NCBI GenBank assembly: GCA_007124075.1 | Contig: SLFV01000405.1 | Span: forward strand, 1-10,381 | Direction: 5' to 3' | From: Roseimaritima sp. | GTDB lineage: Bacteria > Planctomycetota > Planctomycetia > Pirellulales > Pirellulaceae | DNA length: 10,381 nucleotides | Shown: positions 1-10,180 of the stretch, one piece after another | How positions within the stretch are numbered: position 1 is the first letter of the stretch | Layout of the letters: every line of letters starts with the position of its first letter | Notes under the pieces: model-generated | Told to the model about the DNA's origin: nothing | The model's input: the letters and a program-made list of their open reading frames with translations, nothing else | Databases searched by the model: none | Program-made: the position numbers and the translations under genes

Positions 1-66
1 CATGGGGGGCATGGGCGGAGGCATGGGGGGCATGGGCATGGGGGGCATGGGCATGGGGGGCATGAT
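1..66 (+). repeat. Degenerate ATGGGGGGC tandem repeat encoding the GGM tract
   Basis: Short G-rich units of the type ATGGGC, ATGGGGGGC and ATGGGCGGAGGC follow one another from the window edge to about position 66. They encode the Met/Gly tract of the first gene. Units are multiples of 3 nt, so gain or loss of a unit would keep the frame. The repeat probably continues upstream of the window. Confidence 0.7.
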
Positions 67-466
67 GCGTGTTGCCCCGGAGAAGACTCGCAAACTGGGC
101 CTTACCACCGTCTGCCTGGAACATGGGAAGCCCGATCCTCGCCCGCGAATGGCATATAAAATCGTTCCCCTGGAAGCCGTCGTGTCCGATGATCGGGTTG
201 TCGAGCTGTGCAGGTTGCTGGGTTACGGCAAAGTCGCTCAAAACACCGCTCAAGCCGCCGCATGGCACCTGACTGACAGCATGAGCTGGGGAGAATTGGC
301 TGCGAAAAACCGGATTGAGAGCAAGTATACTGGCAACACACCGTACTTCGTCCCCATTGAACTTCAGCAAGCGATGACCGTTGTCGGGTATGTGACCGGT
401 GAGGCCAAAGGTTCCAGAAAACAACGCCCAAACGGAGCGGACGGTTCGCTGGCTGAAGGCTTATAA
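2..466 (+). CDS. Met/Gly-rich repeat protein, C-terminal part (5' end outside window)
   Basis: The reading frame is open from the window edge to a TAA stop at 464-466, so this is the last 154 residues of a longer protein; any ATG near the edge lies inside the repeat and is not a credible start. Residues 1-22 are a run of GGM and GM units. A non-repetitive domain of about 130 residues follows, with the motif CLEHGKPDP at about 38-46, then QNTAQAAAWHLTD at about 80-92, a WGELAAKNR helix and YFVPIEL near the end. I have the impression of similar Met/Gly-rich proteins with a CLEHGK motif in planctomycetes, but I know no function for them. The frame is convincingly coding because the post-repeat part is a compositionally normal globular sequence ending in a proper stop. 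The missing N-terminus prevents a decision on export. No catalytic residues are recognised. Confidence 0.8.
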   Translation: MGGMGGGMGGMGMGGMGMGGMMRVAPEKTRKLGLTTVCLEHGKPDPRPRMAYKIVPLEAVVSDDRVVELCRLLGYGKVAQNTAQAAAWHLTDSMSWGELAAKNRIESKYTGNTPYFVPIELQQAMTVVGYVTGEAKGSRKQRPNGADGSLAEGL

Positions 467-633
467 ATCAACAAGGCGTCGCGTCTCGGGTCATGAATGA
501 TTTGGGCCAGTGGACGCTGCTTTTAGACGGATGGCAGATTCCATTCTTCCCTTGCAGCCCAGGATTAGTCCGGAGAGGGTTGGTAGGGTCCTAGCAGTTG
601 GAACAGGATAACGGATGATCTTCATCGGGGATT

Positions 634-1662
634 CTAGCTGGGGGTGTCGACAGCGTCCCAATCGGCATCGGCCCACGATGTCAGCCAATTTAACGCATGC
701 TGCCGACGCACAATAATGTTCCCATCGATGGACGCCGGGGGAGGCTGCTGCAACCGATAGGCCTCGCGGGCTGCCCACAGAAGCCGTTGATGAAGATCAA
801 GCGCATCTAAAATAGCACGATCGTTACGTAATTGGGTTTGTTTCAACCATTGGTCTGCGGGAATGCTGAGCATTGTGTGGGTGATCGCGGCGATGTCGCA
901 GAATTCGTCCGGGAAAGGGAGTTCGGGATGCATGCCCAGTGCCCACTGAAGCGTCAGGAGCGATTCGTAGTTCCAAAGTGCATCTTCGATTGCCAACGGA
1001 TCAGGCTGCGATTGTTCTAGGAAGATTAGTTCGGAAGCGCTGAGATGGCCCCAGGCCTCGGGCAAGCGATTTTGTAAACGCGCAAGCGAAATGGGCTGAT
1101 CATTGCGAAGTGATTCCGCCCGAACGGCAACGACCAGCAGGGCCAAGGCCCGACCCACCACAGCGTGCGCATCACGGACTTCGACCTCCGGCTCGCTGAC
1201 AACAGGCAGAATTTCCGCGGGGACATCGATTAAACGATTCCGAAGCAGCATTTCGGATTGGGCCTTGCGCTGCCTTGCTTCGACCGGGAACGGCAACTGC
1301 GCGTCAGATTCCGGCAGGCCGTGGTCTCGGTCGCACAAGCGTCGTCCATCGGGGTCCAGGATCTCGCCCTCGGGAGTGACCAAAATCGCATTGACTTGCC
1401 ACGCCCAGGGAGCCAGCAGATTCCTGTCCCAACGGTCGGCAACCAACGAAACGCGTCGCTGAACCCGCAGAAAGTGTTGGGCGATCGCAGCTAGTGAAGG
1501 GAGCGACCGGAGCTCGCTTTGGTGCAACAAATCGCGGTATCGAACCGCAAGATCGCTAGCCAGTTCATGGTCATGCCGGTCGTGTCGGCCCACCTCAGCG
1601 AACGACGCTGGCGGACGAACCGGGGTCCTAACGGTACAATATGCGTCGATCGAAACGGCCAT
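634..1662 (-). CDS. DUF4272 domain-containing protein
   Basis: A 342-residue protein with its stop (TAG) at 634-636. The C-terminal two thirds match what I know of DUF4272: RKAQSEMLLRN at about 132-142, the segment EPEVEVRDAHAVVGRALALL at about 157-176, LWNYESLLTLQWALG at about 229-243, and a terminal WAAREAYR ... VVRRQHALNWL ... DWDAVDTP block at about 296-341 (here VVRR reads IVRR). The first 130 residues are less conserved and include AILVTPEGEILDPDGRRL. There is no signal peptide or membrane segment, so it is probably cytoplasmic; the family's function is unknown. I chose the ATG at 1660-1662 because MAVSIDAYCTV starts a coherent protein. The frame is open upstream to a GTG at 1785, but those 41 extra residues are rich in Arg, Lys, Pro and His and look non-coding. 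There is no clear Shine-Dalgarno. It lies 418 bp downstream of the DUF1552 gene, same direction, probably a separate unit. Confidence 0.85.
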   Translation of the reverse strand: MAVSIDAYCTVRTPVRPPASFAEVGRHDRHDHELASDLAVRYRDLLHQSELRSLPSLAAIAQHFLRVQRRVSLVADRWDRNLLAPWAWQVNAILVTPEGEILDPDGRRLCDRDHGLPESDAQLPFPVEARQRKAQSEMLLRNRLIDVPAEILPVVSEPEVEVRDAHAVVGRALALLVVAVRAESLRNDQPISLARLQNRLPEAWGHLSASELIFLEQSQPDPLAIEDALWNYESLLTLQWALGMHPELPFPDEFCDIAAITHTMLSIPADQWLKQTQLRNDRAILDALDLHQRLLWAAREAYRLQQPPPASIDGNIIVRRQHALNWLTSWADADWDAVDTPS

Positions 1663-2080
1663 AAATCTGTGTGGCGAAGATACAGTAAGAAAGGTCGCAA
1701 GGCGGCGCGCCGGTTTGTGACGGCTGGCAACAAGGACTGGGTGCGGAATAAGTTTTTCAGTTGTTGGCCGCTTGACTTTGCCCACTTCCCCCCCCCCTCG
1801 GCATTGCCGCGACGCGGGGCAGGGACAAGCGAATCGAACGCGTCAACTTATTTCCTAACCGGTCCTAGTGTGGTCACTTGGCGGAACGCTGACTAGTGGT
1901 TTGTTAGCTTGCAGTTTCGGGCTAGTGGGATTGGCCAGAATTCCTCTCCCACACTTGAGAGCCCGACCTCTTCCAAAGTCTATTGGCATCTACACAAGTC
2001 AGGGAACCCTACAAGACCGTCCCCCACTAAAAGACCCTTCCCTAAGCCTGGTTCCTCGGATTCGACCCTCCCCACGGCTG
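1663..2080. other. Intergenic region without a convincing gene
   Basis: This stretch separates two minus-strand genes and should hold the end of the DUF1552 transcript and the promoter of the DUF4272 gene. Visible structure: a run of ten C residues at 1788-1797 (G on the sense strand of DUF4272), and three copies of CTAGTG at 1865, 1893 and 1922, spaced 28 and 29 bp. The plus-strand open frames here are Arg/Pro/Ser-rich and resemble no protein I know. No clear rho-independent terminator was found. Confidence 0.6.
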
Positions 2081-3469
2081 TTAGGCGTTAGCCCGGATCT
2101 CTGAAATCTGCTTGGTCGCGATCCCAATCGGGCGGTCCAGTGGAATCCCGGCGCAGTTCAGCAATGTGGTCAGCAAGTCGCCTTGGTTTCCTTTCACATC
2201 CGGTACGTACCGTCCCGTGTTGATGGAACCGCCTCCCTTGCCCGCGATGATGAAGGGGAGGTTCGCTCGGGTGTGCCTGTCGCCGTCTTCAAGCCCCGAG
2301 CCCCACATCATGATGCAGTTGTCCAGCAACGTCCCGTCGCCCTCTCGCAAACCGTCCATCTTTTTCACCATGTAGGCAAACTGTTCGATGTTGAACTCGG
2401 TGATTGCCGCGACTTTTCTTACCTTCTCGGGATTGTTATTGTGGTGCGTCGTCGAATGGTGCTGGTCTTCGAACCCCAGTTCCGGGTACGAGACTCCGTT
2501 GGGAGTTGAGCCGATGTAGGTGCAAACCCGCGTCGTGTCGGTCTGGAACGCCAACACGTTCAGGTCACACATCACCTGCATGTAATCACTGCGTCGGTCA
2601 CCCTCGGGAATCTTGATTTCGATGGGGGGCGAATCCGATTCGTGACGTCGGCTTGACCGGACCCCCGCTTTCTCCATGGCCGCTTCCTTCTGACGGATTT
2701 CGATCGCAGCAATCCGGCGTTCTACTGACCGAACGCCGTCTAAATATTCATCCAGCTTCCGCTGGTCGGTCGGCGATAGGGTCCGACGTAGGTCCCGCGC
2801 CCCAGAAAGCACCAAATCCAACATGCTTCGGTCCAAAGGATTCATTGCCGTCGACGGTCCCCCGCTGCCTTGTTCCGGTTTATAGAACAAACGGTTCAGC
2901 ACATTGCGCGGATTGATTTCGGCTGGGACCGCCTGGGTGGGAGAGCGGAAACTGCAGTGAGAATAATAGGCCTCGTTCAGACCGGCTTGGTTTTCCTTCC
3001 ATGTCTGAGGCATTGTGGCTAGTTCTAACGAGGGCAATGTCGTGAAAGCCCCTAAGGCGTTCGCAGCGATCTGATCGGCAGAAATAGAAATGCTGATCAC
3101 ATCTCGCTTGTCCGGGTTTGGCAGCGCTGCGGTCAACCATGTCGATAGTTCAAGTGCATGCGGTGCGCCTTTGAACGGTCCGTTGGGCACCCCTGAAATG
3201 CCCTTCATCATCAGGCATTTTTCAAGCACGGGGCGCAACGACGCGAGCGCCGGGGGTGGCGATGTCAGAAAACCTTCTGCATCGGTGGGCCAAAACTGGT
3301 CCATGATCACACCGTGGGGCATGTACATAAACCCCAACCGCACCGGTGGTTTGTACTCACCTTTCCCGTTCGCATCCGCCCAGCCCATCGAATCCAACAG
3401 CGGCAAGGCAAGTGCAGCTCCGACGCCTCGTAGATAGGTGCGGCGATCAATGGTCGTGTTCTTCGTCAT
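2081..3469 (-). CDS. Tat-exported DUF1552 domain-containing protein
   Basis: A 462-residue protein ending in TAA at 2081-2083. The N-terminus is a twin-arginine signal: RRTYLRGVG at about 9-17, then a short hydrophobic stretch [13 protein letters not shown], so the folded protein is expected outside the cytoplasm. Family marks follow in order: [10 protein letters not shown] at about 45-54 with W60, the P-x-L-x-x-L-R-P and KGISG region at about 73-93, [12 protein letters not shown], then near the C-terminus [52 protein letters not shown] and [12 protein letters not shown]. These match DUF1552, a planctomycete/myxobacterial family of unknown activity. The start at 3467-3469 places the Tat motif at the usual position and has an AAGG sequence 7 nt upstream; a start 14 codons earlier would add an unneeded extension. 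DUF1552 genes commonly sit beside a DUF1592/DUF1587 cytochrome-like gene; none is present in this window. It diverges from the sulfatase gene. Confidence 0.93.
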   Translation of the reverse strand: MTKNTTIDRRTYLRGVGAALALPLLDSMGWADANGKGEYKPPVRLGFMYMPHGVIMDQFWPTDAEGFLTSPPPALASLRPVLEKCLMMKGISGVPNGPFKGAPHALELSTWLTAALPNPDKRDVISISISADQIAANALGAFTTLPSLELATMPQTWKENQAGLNEAYYSHCSFRSPTQAVPAEINPRNVLNRLFYKPEQGSGGPSTAMNPLDRSMLDLVLSGARDLRRTLSPTDQRKLDEYLDGVRSVERRIAAIEIRQKEAAMEKAGVRSSRRHESDSPPIEIKIPEGDRRSDYMQVMCDLNVLAFQTDTTRVCTYIGSTPNGVSYPELGFEDQHHSTTHHNNNPEKVRKVAAITEFNIEQFAYMVKKMDGLREGDGTLLDNCIMMWGSGLEDGDRHTRANLPFIIAGKGGGSINTGRYVPDVKGNQGDLLTTLLNCAGIPLDRPIGIATKQISEIRANA

Positions 3470-3520
3470 GGCAGGACCTTTCACGGAGAAGGGGTGGGGG
3501 TATCGCATCAAAATTCAGCG

Positions 3521-3530
3521 ATATTCTAAC
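3521..3530 (-). promoter_or_regulatory. Possible -10-like element GTTAGAATAT upstream of the DUF1552 gene
   Basis: Read on the minus strand the sequence is GTTAGAATAT, containing TAGAAT (five of six matches to TATAAT), with its end about 53 nt before the chosen ATG. The same nine bases, GTTAGAATA, occur about 59 nt before the start of the large CxxCH gene. No good -35 hexamer is visible at 16-18 nt upstream. Calling it a promoter element is an inference from sequence, position and recurrence. Confidence 0.35.
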
Positions 3531-3656
3531 CGTTCTGATTTTTCAATGGAAATGGTTTTCGCCCGTACATCACCCAACGCACCATCCTGTGTGGCAGAAA
3601 ACCGTCTGTCGACGGGTATCGAACACCCAAACAAAGACGCCAGCCTGGAGGCCTGT

Positions 3657-3679
3657 TCCCAATCGTTAAGTCATTGGGA
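3657..3679. repeat. Inverted repeat, TCCCAAT arms with 9-bp spacer
   Basis: The arms TCCCAAT (3657-3663) and ATTGGGA (3673-3679) are perfectly complementary and separated by 9 bp. The centre lies about 110 bp before the sulfatase start and about 200 bp before the DUF1552 start. It could be an operator for a dimeric regulator, or a hairpin in a leader RNA; the sequence does not decide between these. Confidence 0.4.
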
Positions 3680-3776
3680 TCAATGCACTGGCAGAATCTT
3701 GTGTTTCGCGTCAGGCAGCTATACGCTAGATAGGTTGGACCCCGTCTCCTCTCCCTCATGCCCCCGTGATCTTTTG

Positions 3777-5360
3777 ATGATGCGACTTGTAAACTCACGC
3801 TCGCCTTTGCTGCCTAGCCGTCGTCTTGCCAGCCTATTCTTTTTGATCCTGTGCCTTGTGCCACTCGGGCAACGCGTTGCCGTGGCACAAGCGGGGGAGG
3901 ATCGGGGCGAGGTTAAACCGAAACGCCCCAACTTTCTATTCATTATCGTCGATGACCAATCGCCGCTGGATTTGCGATGTTACAACCCCAAGAGCGAGCT
4001 TCATTCACCCACACTTGATCAACTGGCAGCGGACGGGATGGTCATTGACGCGGCGCATCACATGGGTGCTTGGGTGGGTGCGGTTTGCACGTGCTCTCGG
4101 AAAATGATCATGTCTGGGCGTACGGTTTGGCATATTCCCGATCGCGCTCGTCGTAGCAACAATCCCAATCAGTCGGCCCCAAACTTGGTCCCGCCCGATC
4201 TTGCCCAACAGACGTTGGCCGCAGTTTTTAACCGTGCTGGATACGACACCATGCGAACTTGCAAGACAGGCAATTCCTACGAAGCTGCGAATGAACAGTT
4301 CACCATTCGGCACGATGCGATGAAAAGGGGCGACACCGACGAATCGGGCAGCGCGTGGCACGCCGATCGAGTGCTGGATTATCTGAAACTGCGGCAATCC
4401 GAATCACGTAGCAAGCCTTTTCTGATCTATTTTGGTTTTTCACACCCCCATGACGTTCGCGACGGCAAGCCTGAATTGCTGAAGAAGTATGGTGCAACAA
4501 ACCACACCGACCGACAATCATTGCCGCCCGCGCATCCCGATCAACCGGCGCTTCCAGAAAACTATTTGCCAGCCCATCCGTTTCATCACGGGCACCCCAA
4601 TCTGCGAGACGAAGTTGCCGTCAGCGGAGTGTGGAGAAATCGAGACGAACGGACGATTCGAAACGAATTGGGACGCGAGTTCGCGTGCAGTGAGAACATT
4701 GACATTCAGATTGACCGAGTGCTGAAAAAATTGGACGCGATGGGCGAACTTGAAAATACTTACGTTTTCTACACGTCGGACCATGGGATGGCGATTGGAC
4801 GCCATGGATTGCAGGGGAAGCAGAACCTGTATGAGCACACCTGGAAAGTGCCGTTCATTGTCAAAGGCCCCGAAATCGCACCAGGGTCGCGCGCGGTCGG
4901 CAACATTTACCTTTACGATGTCCTGGCGACCCTGTGCGATTTGGCCGGTATCGATGCGCCGCCAACAAATGAAGGAATTAGTTTTAGAAACGTTCTTTTC
5001 GGTCAGCAAGCGACGGTGCGAGAAACGCTTTATGGGGTCTACTGCGGCGGCACAAAACCGGGGATGCGGTGTGTGAAGAAAGGCCGATGGAAGCTGATTA
5101 AATACGATTTGTTGGATGGCCAGGTGCGCAAGACACAACTCTTCAACCTTGCGGAAAACCCATCCGAGTTTTTGATACAACACCATGCACCGGAGGTTGT
5201 TGCGTTAACCGGTGTCCAGCCGACCAGCAATCAACTGAATTTGGCATCGGACCCACGATTCAAAGCCGAACTGGTGGAAATGGAATCGCTGCTGCTTTCG
5301 GAGATGCAGCGTCTCAACGACCCGTATCGCCTGTGGGACCAGCCCGAGACTGCGCAGTAG
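3777..5360 (+). CDS. Secreted sulfatase (alkaline phosphatase superfamily) with variant C-T-C-S-R active site
   Basis: A 527-residue protein ending in TAG at 5358-5360. An N-terminal basic region and hydrophobic core (about residues 17-37) ending VAVAQA form a Sec signal with likely cleavage after A39. The sulfatase fold follows: NFLFIIVDDQ at about 52-61 gives the metal-binding D59-D60; the formylglycine region is G-A-V-C104-T-C106-S-R108-K-M-I-M-S-G-R; FSHPH at about 221-225 gives H223; TSDHG gives metal ligands D335 and H336; GKQNLYEHTWKVPFIVKGP at about 347-365 supplies K348. The length is normal for the family. Such enzymes hydrolyse sulfate esters, in planctomycetes usually of algal polysaccharides; the exact substrate cannot be read here. 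The oddity is Cys in place of the usual Pro in C-x-P-S-R. C104 is still placed for formylglycine formation, so activity is plausible but unproven. The ATG at 3777 (or the next, 3780) puts the signal peptide at the N-terminus. It diverges from DUF1552 and converges on the CxxCH gene. Confidence 0.93.
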   Translation: MMRLVNSRSPLLPSRRLASLFFLILCLVPLGQRVAVAQAGEDRGEVKPKRPNFLFIIVDDQSPLDLRCYNPKSELHSPTLDQLAADGMVIDAAHHMGAWVGAVCTCSRKMIMSGRTVWHIPDRARRSNNPNQSAPNLVPPDLAQQTLAAVFNRAGYDTMRTCKTGNSYEAANEQFTIRHDAMKRGDTDESGSAWHADRVLDYLKLRQSESRSKPFLIYFGFSHPHDVRDGKPELLKKYGATNHTDRQSLPPAHPDQPALPENYLPAHPFHHGHPNLRDEVAVSGVWRNRDERTIRNELGREFACSENIDIQIDRVLKKLDAMGELENTYVFYTSDHGMAIGRHGLQGKQNLYEHTWKVPFIVKGPEIAPGSRAVGNIYLYDVLATLCDLAGIDAPPTNEGISFRNVLFGQQATVRETLYGVYCGGTKPGMRCVKKGRWKLIKYDLLDGQVRKTQLFNLAENPSEFLIQHHAPEVVALTGVQPTSNQLNLASDPRFKAELVEMESLLLSEMQRLNDPYRLWDQPETAQ

Positions 5361-5375
5361 GCCCTATTTTAGGGC
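5361..5375. terminator. Short hairpin directly after the sulfatase stop
   Basis: The arms GCCCTA (5361-5366) and TAGGGC (5370-5375) pair perfectly around a TTT loop, starting one base after the sulfatase stop codon. No U-run follows, so it is not a canonical rho-independent terminator. Its position suggests a role in 3'-end formation or mRNA protection. Confidence 0.4.
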
Positions 5376-5399
5376 GCGCGGCTGACATCGTTTGACCTT

Positions 5400-5469
5400 G
5401 AAGAGACTCGCCAGAATTCCATTTTTACCTGGAGGATTCTGGCGGTTACCTCGCATGGGGCGCCTCTTC
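5400..5469. repeat. Extended imperfect inverted repeat between convergent genes
   Basis: The inner arms CGCCAGAAT (5409-5417) and ATTCTGGCG (5436-5444) are perfectly complementary. They are extended inward by TCC and GGA with a small bulge, and outward, across internal loops, by GAAGAG (5400-5405) and CTCTTC (5464-5469). The loop contains a T-run. It lies between convergent genes, so a bidirectional terminator or decay-blocking structure is the simplest reading. Confidence 0.45.
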
Positions 5470-5477
5470 ATCTGCCA

Positions 5478-5499
5478 CTCCCGCGTCGCCGGGCGGGAG
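5478..5499. terminator. GC-rich hairpin downstream of the CxxCH gene
   Basis: The arms CTCCCGC (5478-5484) and GCGGGAG (5493-5499) form a 7-bp stem with an 8-nt loop. It lies 56 nt beyond the stop of the leftward CxxCH gene. It has no U-run on either strand, so assignment as a terminator rests on stem strength and position only. Confidence 0.4.
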
Positions 5500-5554
5500 C
5501 GATCTCCAGGACGGGCTACGGGGAGGGCTGGTAAGATCCTATCTGCCTCTAGCC

Positions 5555-9049
<3,495 letters not shown>

Positions 9050-9276
9050 GCGTTCTCGTCTGCCTGTGGGTAGAAGGGAGCGGTGTGTGCGTTGAGCAAT
9101 GGCCCCCTATTCTAACAGGAATTTCCAAGAAGTCGCCTGCGAGCAGGTCTCAACGCATTTCGCAGATCGCTGGCGAGCAACGCCTGAATCTCTACGGTCT
9201 CCGACGCACGGAACGCCTTCATCGACTGAACCTCGGCCGGCAAGTCAGTTTTCGTCGCCGGAGCCTCATATTGCGA
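9050..9276. other. Upstream region of the CxxCH gene, no convincing gene
   Basis: This 227-bp stretch lies upstream of the leftward CxxCH gene and should hold its promoter. Apart from the GTTAGAATA box at 9108-9116 nothing clear is visible. All three forward frames are either stop-broken or of atypical composition, so any coding remnant here would be degraded. Confidence 0.45.
9108..9116 (-). promoter_or_regulatory. Possible -10-like element GTTAGAATA upstream of the CxxCH gene
   Basis: The minus strand reads GTTAGAATA, ending 59 nt before the ATG of the CxxCH gene. It is identical to the element upstream of the DUF1552 gene and contains TAGAAT, a near-consensus -10 hexamer. No convincing -35 element is seen at the usual spacing, so sigma-70-type use remains an inference. 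Confidence 0.35.
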
Positions 9277-9510
9277 ATGAGTTTCATTTTTGAAACGGTT
9301 TTGTCCGACCTCGTCGGCGAGAAGGTCGAGCTGCTGGCCGAATACGCTGCACGCGGTTACGAAAGTGTGGTGATTTTCATCCACATGAAAGACGCAGCAA
9401 CATCGATCCAGCCACTGCCGCACGTCTTGGTCTTCGACAAATCCGACCTGAGCCATCCGTACCGCCTCGTCGAGTCCTACCGAGATGGCAAACGGGTCGA
9501 AGACGAGTGA
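9277..9510 (+). CDS. Short hypothetical protein, uncertain
   Basis: A 77-residue open frame from ATG at 9277 to TGA at 9508-9510. It begins MSFIFETVLSDLVGEKVELL, continues with a hydrophobic VVIFIHM strand at about 31-37, and ends YRLVESYRDGKRVEDE. Third codon positions are mostly G or C, more so than in the competing minus-strand frame, which favours this strand. I do not recognise a family. The frame is open upstream without a convincing start, so this may be the 3' remnant of a larger gene. It converges on the TetR pseudogene, with 22 bp between their ends, in a region that otherwise looks decayed. Confidence 0.35.
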   Translation: MSFIFETVLSDLVGEKVELLAEYAARGYESVVIFIHMKDAATSIQPLPHVLVFDKSDLSHPYRLVESYRDGKRVEDE

Positions 9511-9532
9511 TGGTGCGGTATTTGGTTTCCGA

Positions 9533-10096
9533 TCAAACTTCATTTCCCGCACCAGTCAGAAACAATTCGACAATAGCGCGAGCCAACAAGTTTAGTGGTT
9601 AATCTACCATGCTGCAAAACGTCAGAGCAAGGAATTCAGCGTTGGAGGCGGCTAGCTCACTCGTACGCATACCGTTTTTCATGATGCTGACGACAAGCCG
9701 AAATCGCTTCTCGGTCAAATTATTTAGCACGCCATCAATTTCGGGAACCGTCGGACCATAATAGGCTTGGAACATCAGTCTTGGCACGCGCGGATCGAGA
9801 CAGCGATGCACGAACAACGATGAGACGAATGCAAGTAGCTTACTCGCAACGGTCGTTTCGCCCGCGATGATCTCCTCTAACCGCTGTTGGCTCTCGCCAT
9901 GGTGCCGCTCGATCAGCGTTTGCAATAGGGATGCTTTGTCGGCAAAGTGATGGTAAAGCGTGGGTTGGGTAACTCCAGCCACTTGCAAAATGTCGCGAAT
10001 GCCTGTGGCTGCGTAGCCTCGCTGTGAAAACAATGTCAACGCCGCATCGAGTAATCGTTGACGCGTTCATGCGGCCGCTTCGCTGCGTGTACTCAT
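9533..10096 (-). pseudogene. TetR/AcrR-family regulator pseudogene with two in-frame stops
   Basis: Read from the ATG at 10094-10096, the frame encodes MSTRSEAAA, then TGA at 10067-10069, then TRQRLLDAALTLFSQRGYAA and the rest of a TetR DNA-binding domain (GIRDILQVAGVTQPTLYHHF). It runs to FCSMVD, stops at TAA (9599-9601), and continues in the same frame as PLNLLARAIVELFLTGAGNEV to TGA at 9533-9535. Ignoring the two internal stops gives about 187 positions, the usual TetR size, with helix 1 (TRQRLLDAALTLF) lying after the first stop and a plausible last helix after the second. Both stops fit single C-to-T changes (CGA to TGA, CAA to TAA). A TTG at 10037-10039 could start a 146-residue product, but that would lack most of helix 1 and the C-terminal helix. 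TetR proteins are dimeric ligand-responsive repressors; no intact efflux or target gene is adjacent. A sequencing error is possible but would have to occur twice. Confidence 0.85.
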
Positions 10097-10180
10097 GGCT
10101 CATCTTTATCTGTGGCAAAACCTTGTGCGTGCGCATTAACATCTTGGTTCATACCCCTCAGGTCGGGTTCTGTCTGCTGA
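10097..10180. other. Short divergent intergenic region
   Basis: About 84 bp separate the TetR pseudogene start from the rightward ParB-like frame. A small palindromic site, TGCG-TG-CGCA at 10126-10135, lies about 30 bp upstream of the TetR start. Its arms are only 4 bp, so it is a weak operator candidate. No convincing promoter hexamers were picked out. Confidence 0.3.

Larger units (their letters stand above)
3470..3776. other. Divergent intergenic region between DUF1552 and sulfatase genes
   Basis: These 307 bp must hold the promoters of both divergent genes. Visible elements are the GTTAGAATAT box for the leftward gene and an inverted repeat at 3657-3679. A weak rightward promoter-like pair is TTGTGT at 3699-3704 with TATACG at 3720-3725, but its 15-bp spacing is short. 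The sulfatase frame is open throughout this stretch, but its translation here looks non-coding. Confidence 0.5.

Noticed and set aside
491..778. Minus-strand 95-codon ORF at the end of the DUF4272 gene
   Set aside because: It is largely a shadow of the DUF4272 frame, with no family resemblance and no start signal.
1663..1785. Start of the DUF4272 protein at GTG 1785
   Set aside because: The extra 41 residues are low-complexity Arg/Lys/Pro/His-rich sequence without family resemblance; MAVSIDAYCTV is a natural start. It is not fully excluded.
1519..2104. Plus-strand open frames of 78-125 codons
   Set aside because: They overlap the DUF4272 gene or lie in the intergenic DNA and are rich in Arg, Pro and Ser without domain-like patterns.
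3438..3776. N-terminal extension of the sulfatase to an ATG at 3438
   Set aside because: It would overlap the start of the divergent DUF1552 gene, its sequence looks non-coding, and it would bury the signal peptide at residue 115.
9460..9510. Resemblance of YRLVESYRDGKRV to the N-terminus of IS1634-type transposases
   Set aside because: The match is a few residues at the very end of a short ORF; no transposase core or terminal inverted repeats are seen.
9112..9543. Minus-strand ORF (MKFDRKPNT...) overlapping the end of the TetR pseudogene
   Set aside because: Its start overlaps the TetR end in an operon-like way, but its codon third positions are less biased than the opposite frame at 9277-9510, it contains an unusual CCC triplet, and I recognise no family. 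It remains a possible alternative.
9599..10069. TGA or TAA recoding or readthrough in the TetR gene
   Set aside because: Recoding would have to affect two different stop codons, no selenocysteine-type context was seen, and the other genes end at ordinary stops; a pseudogene is simpler.
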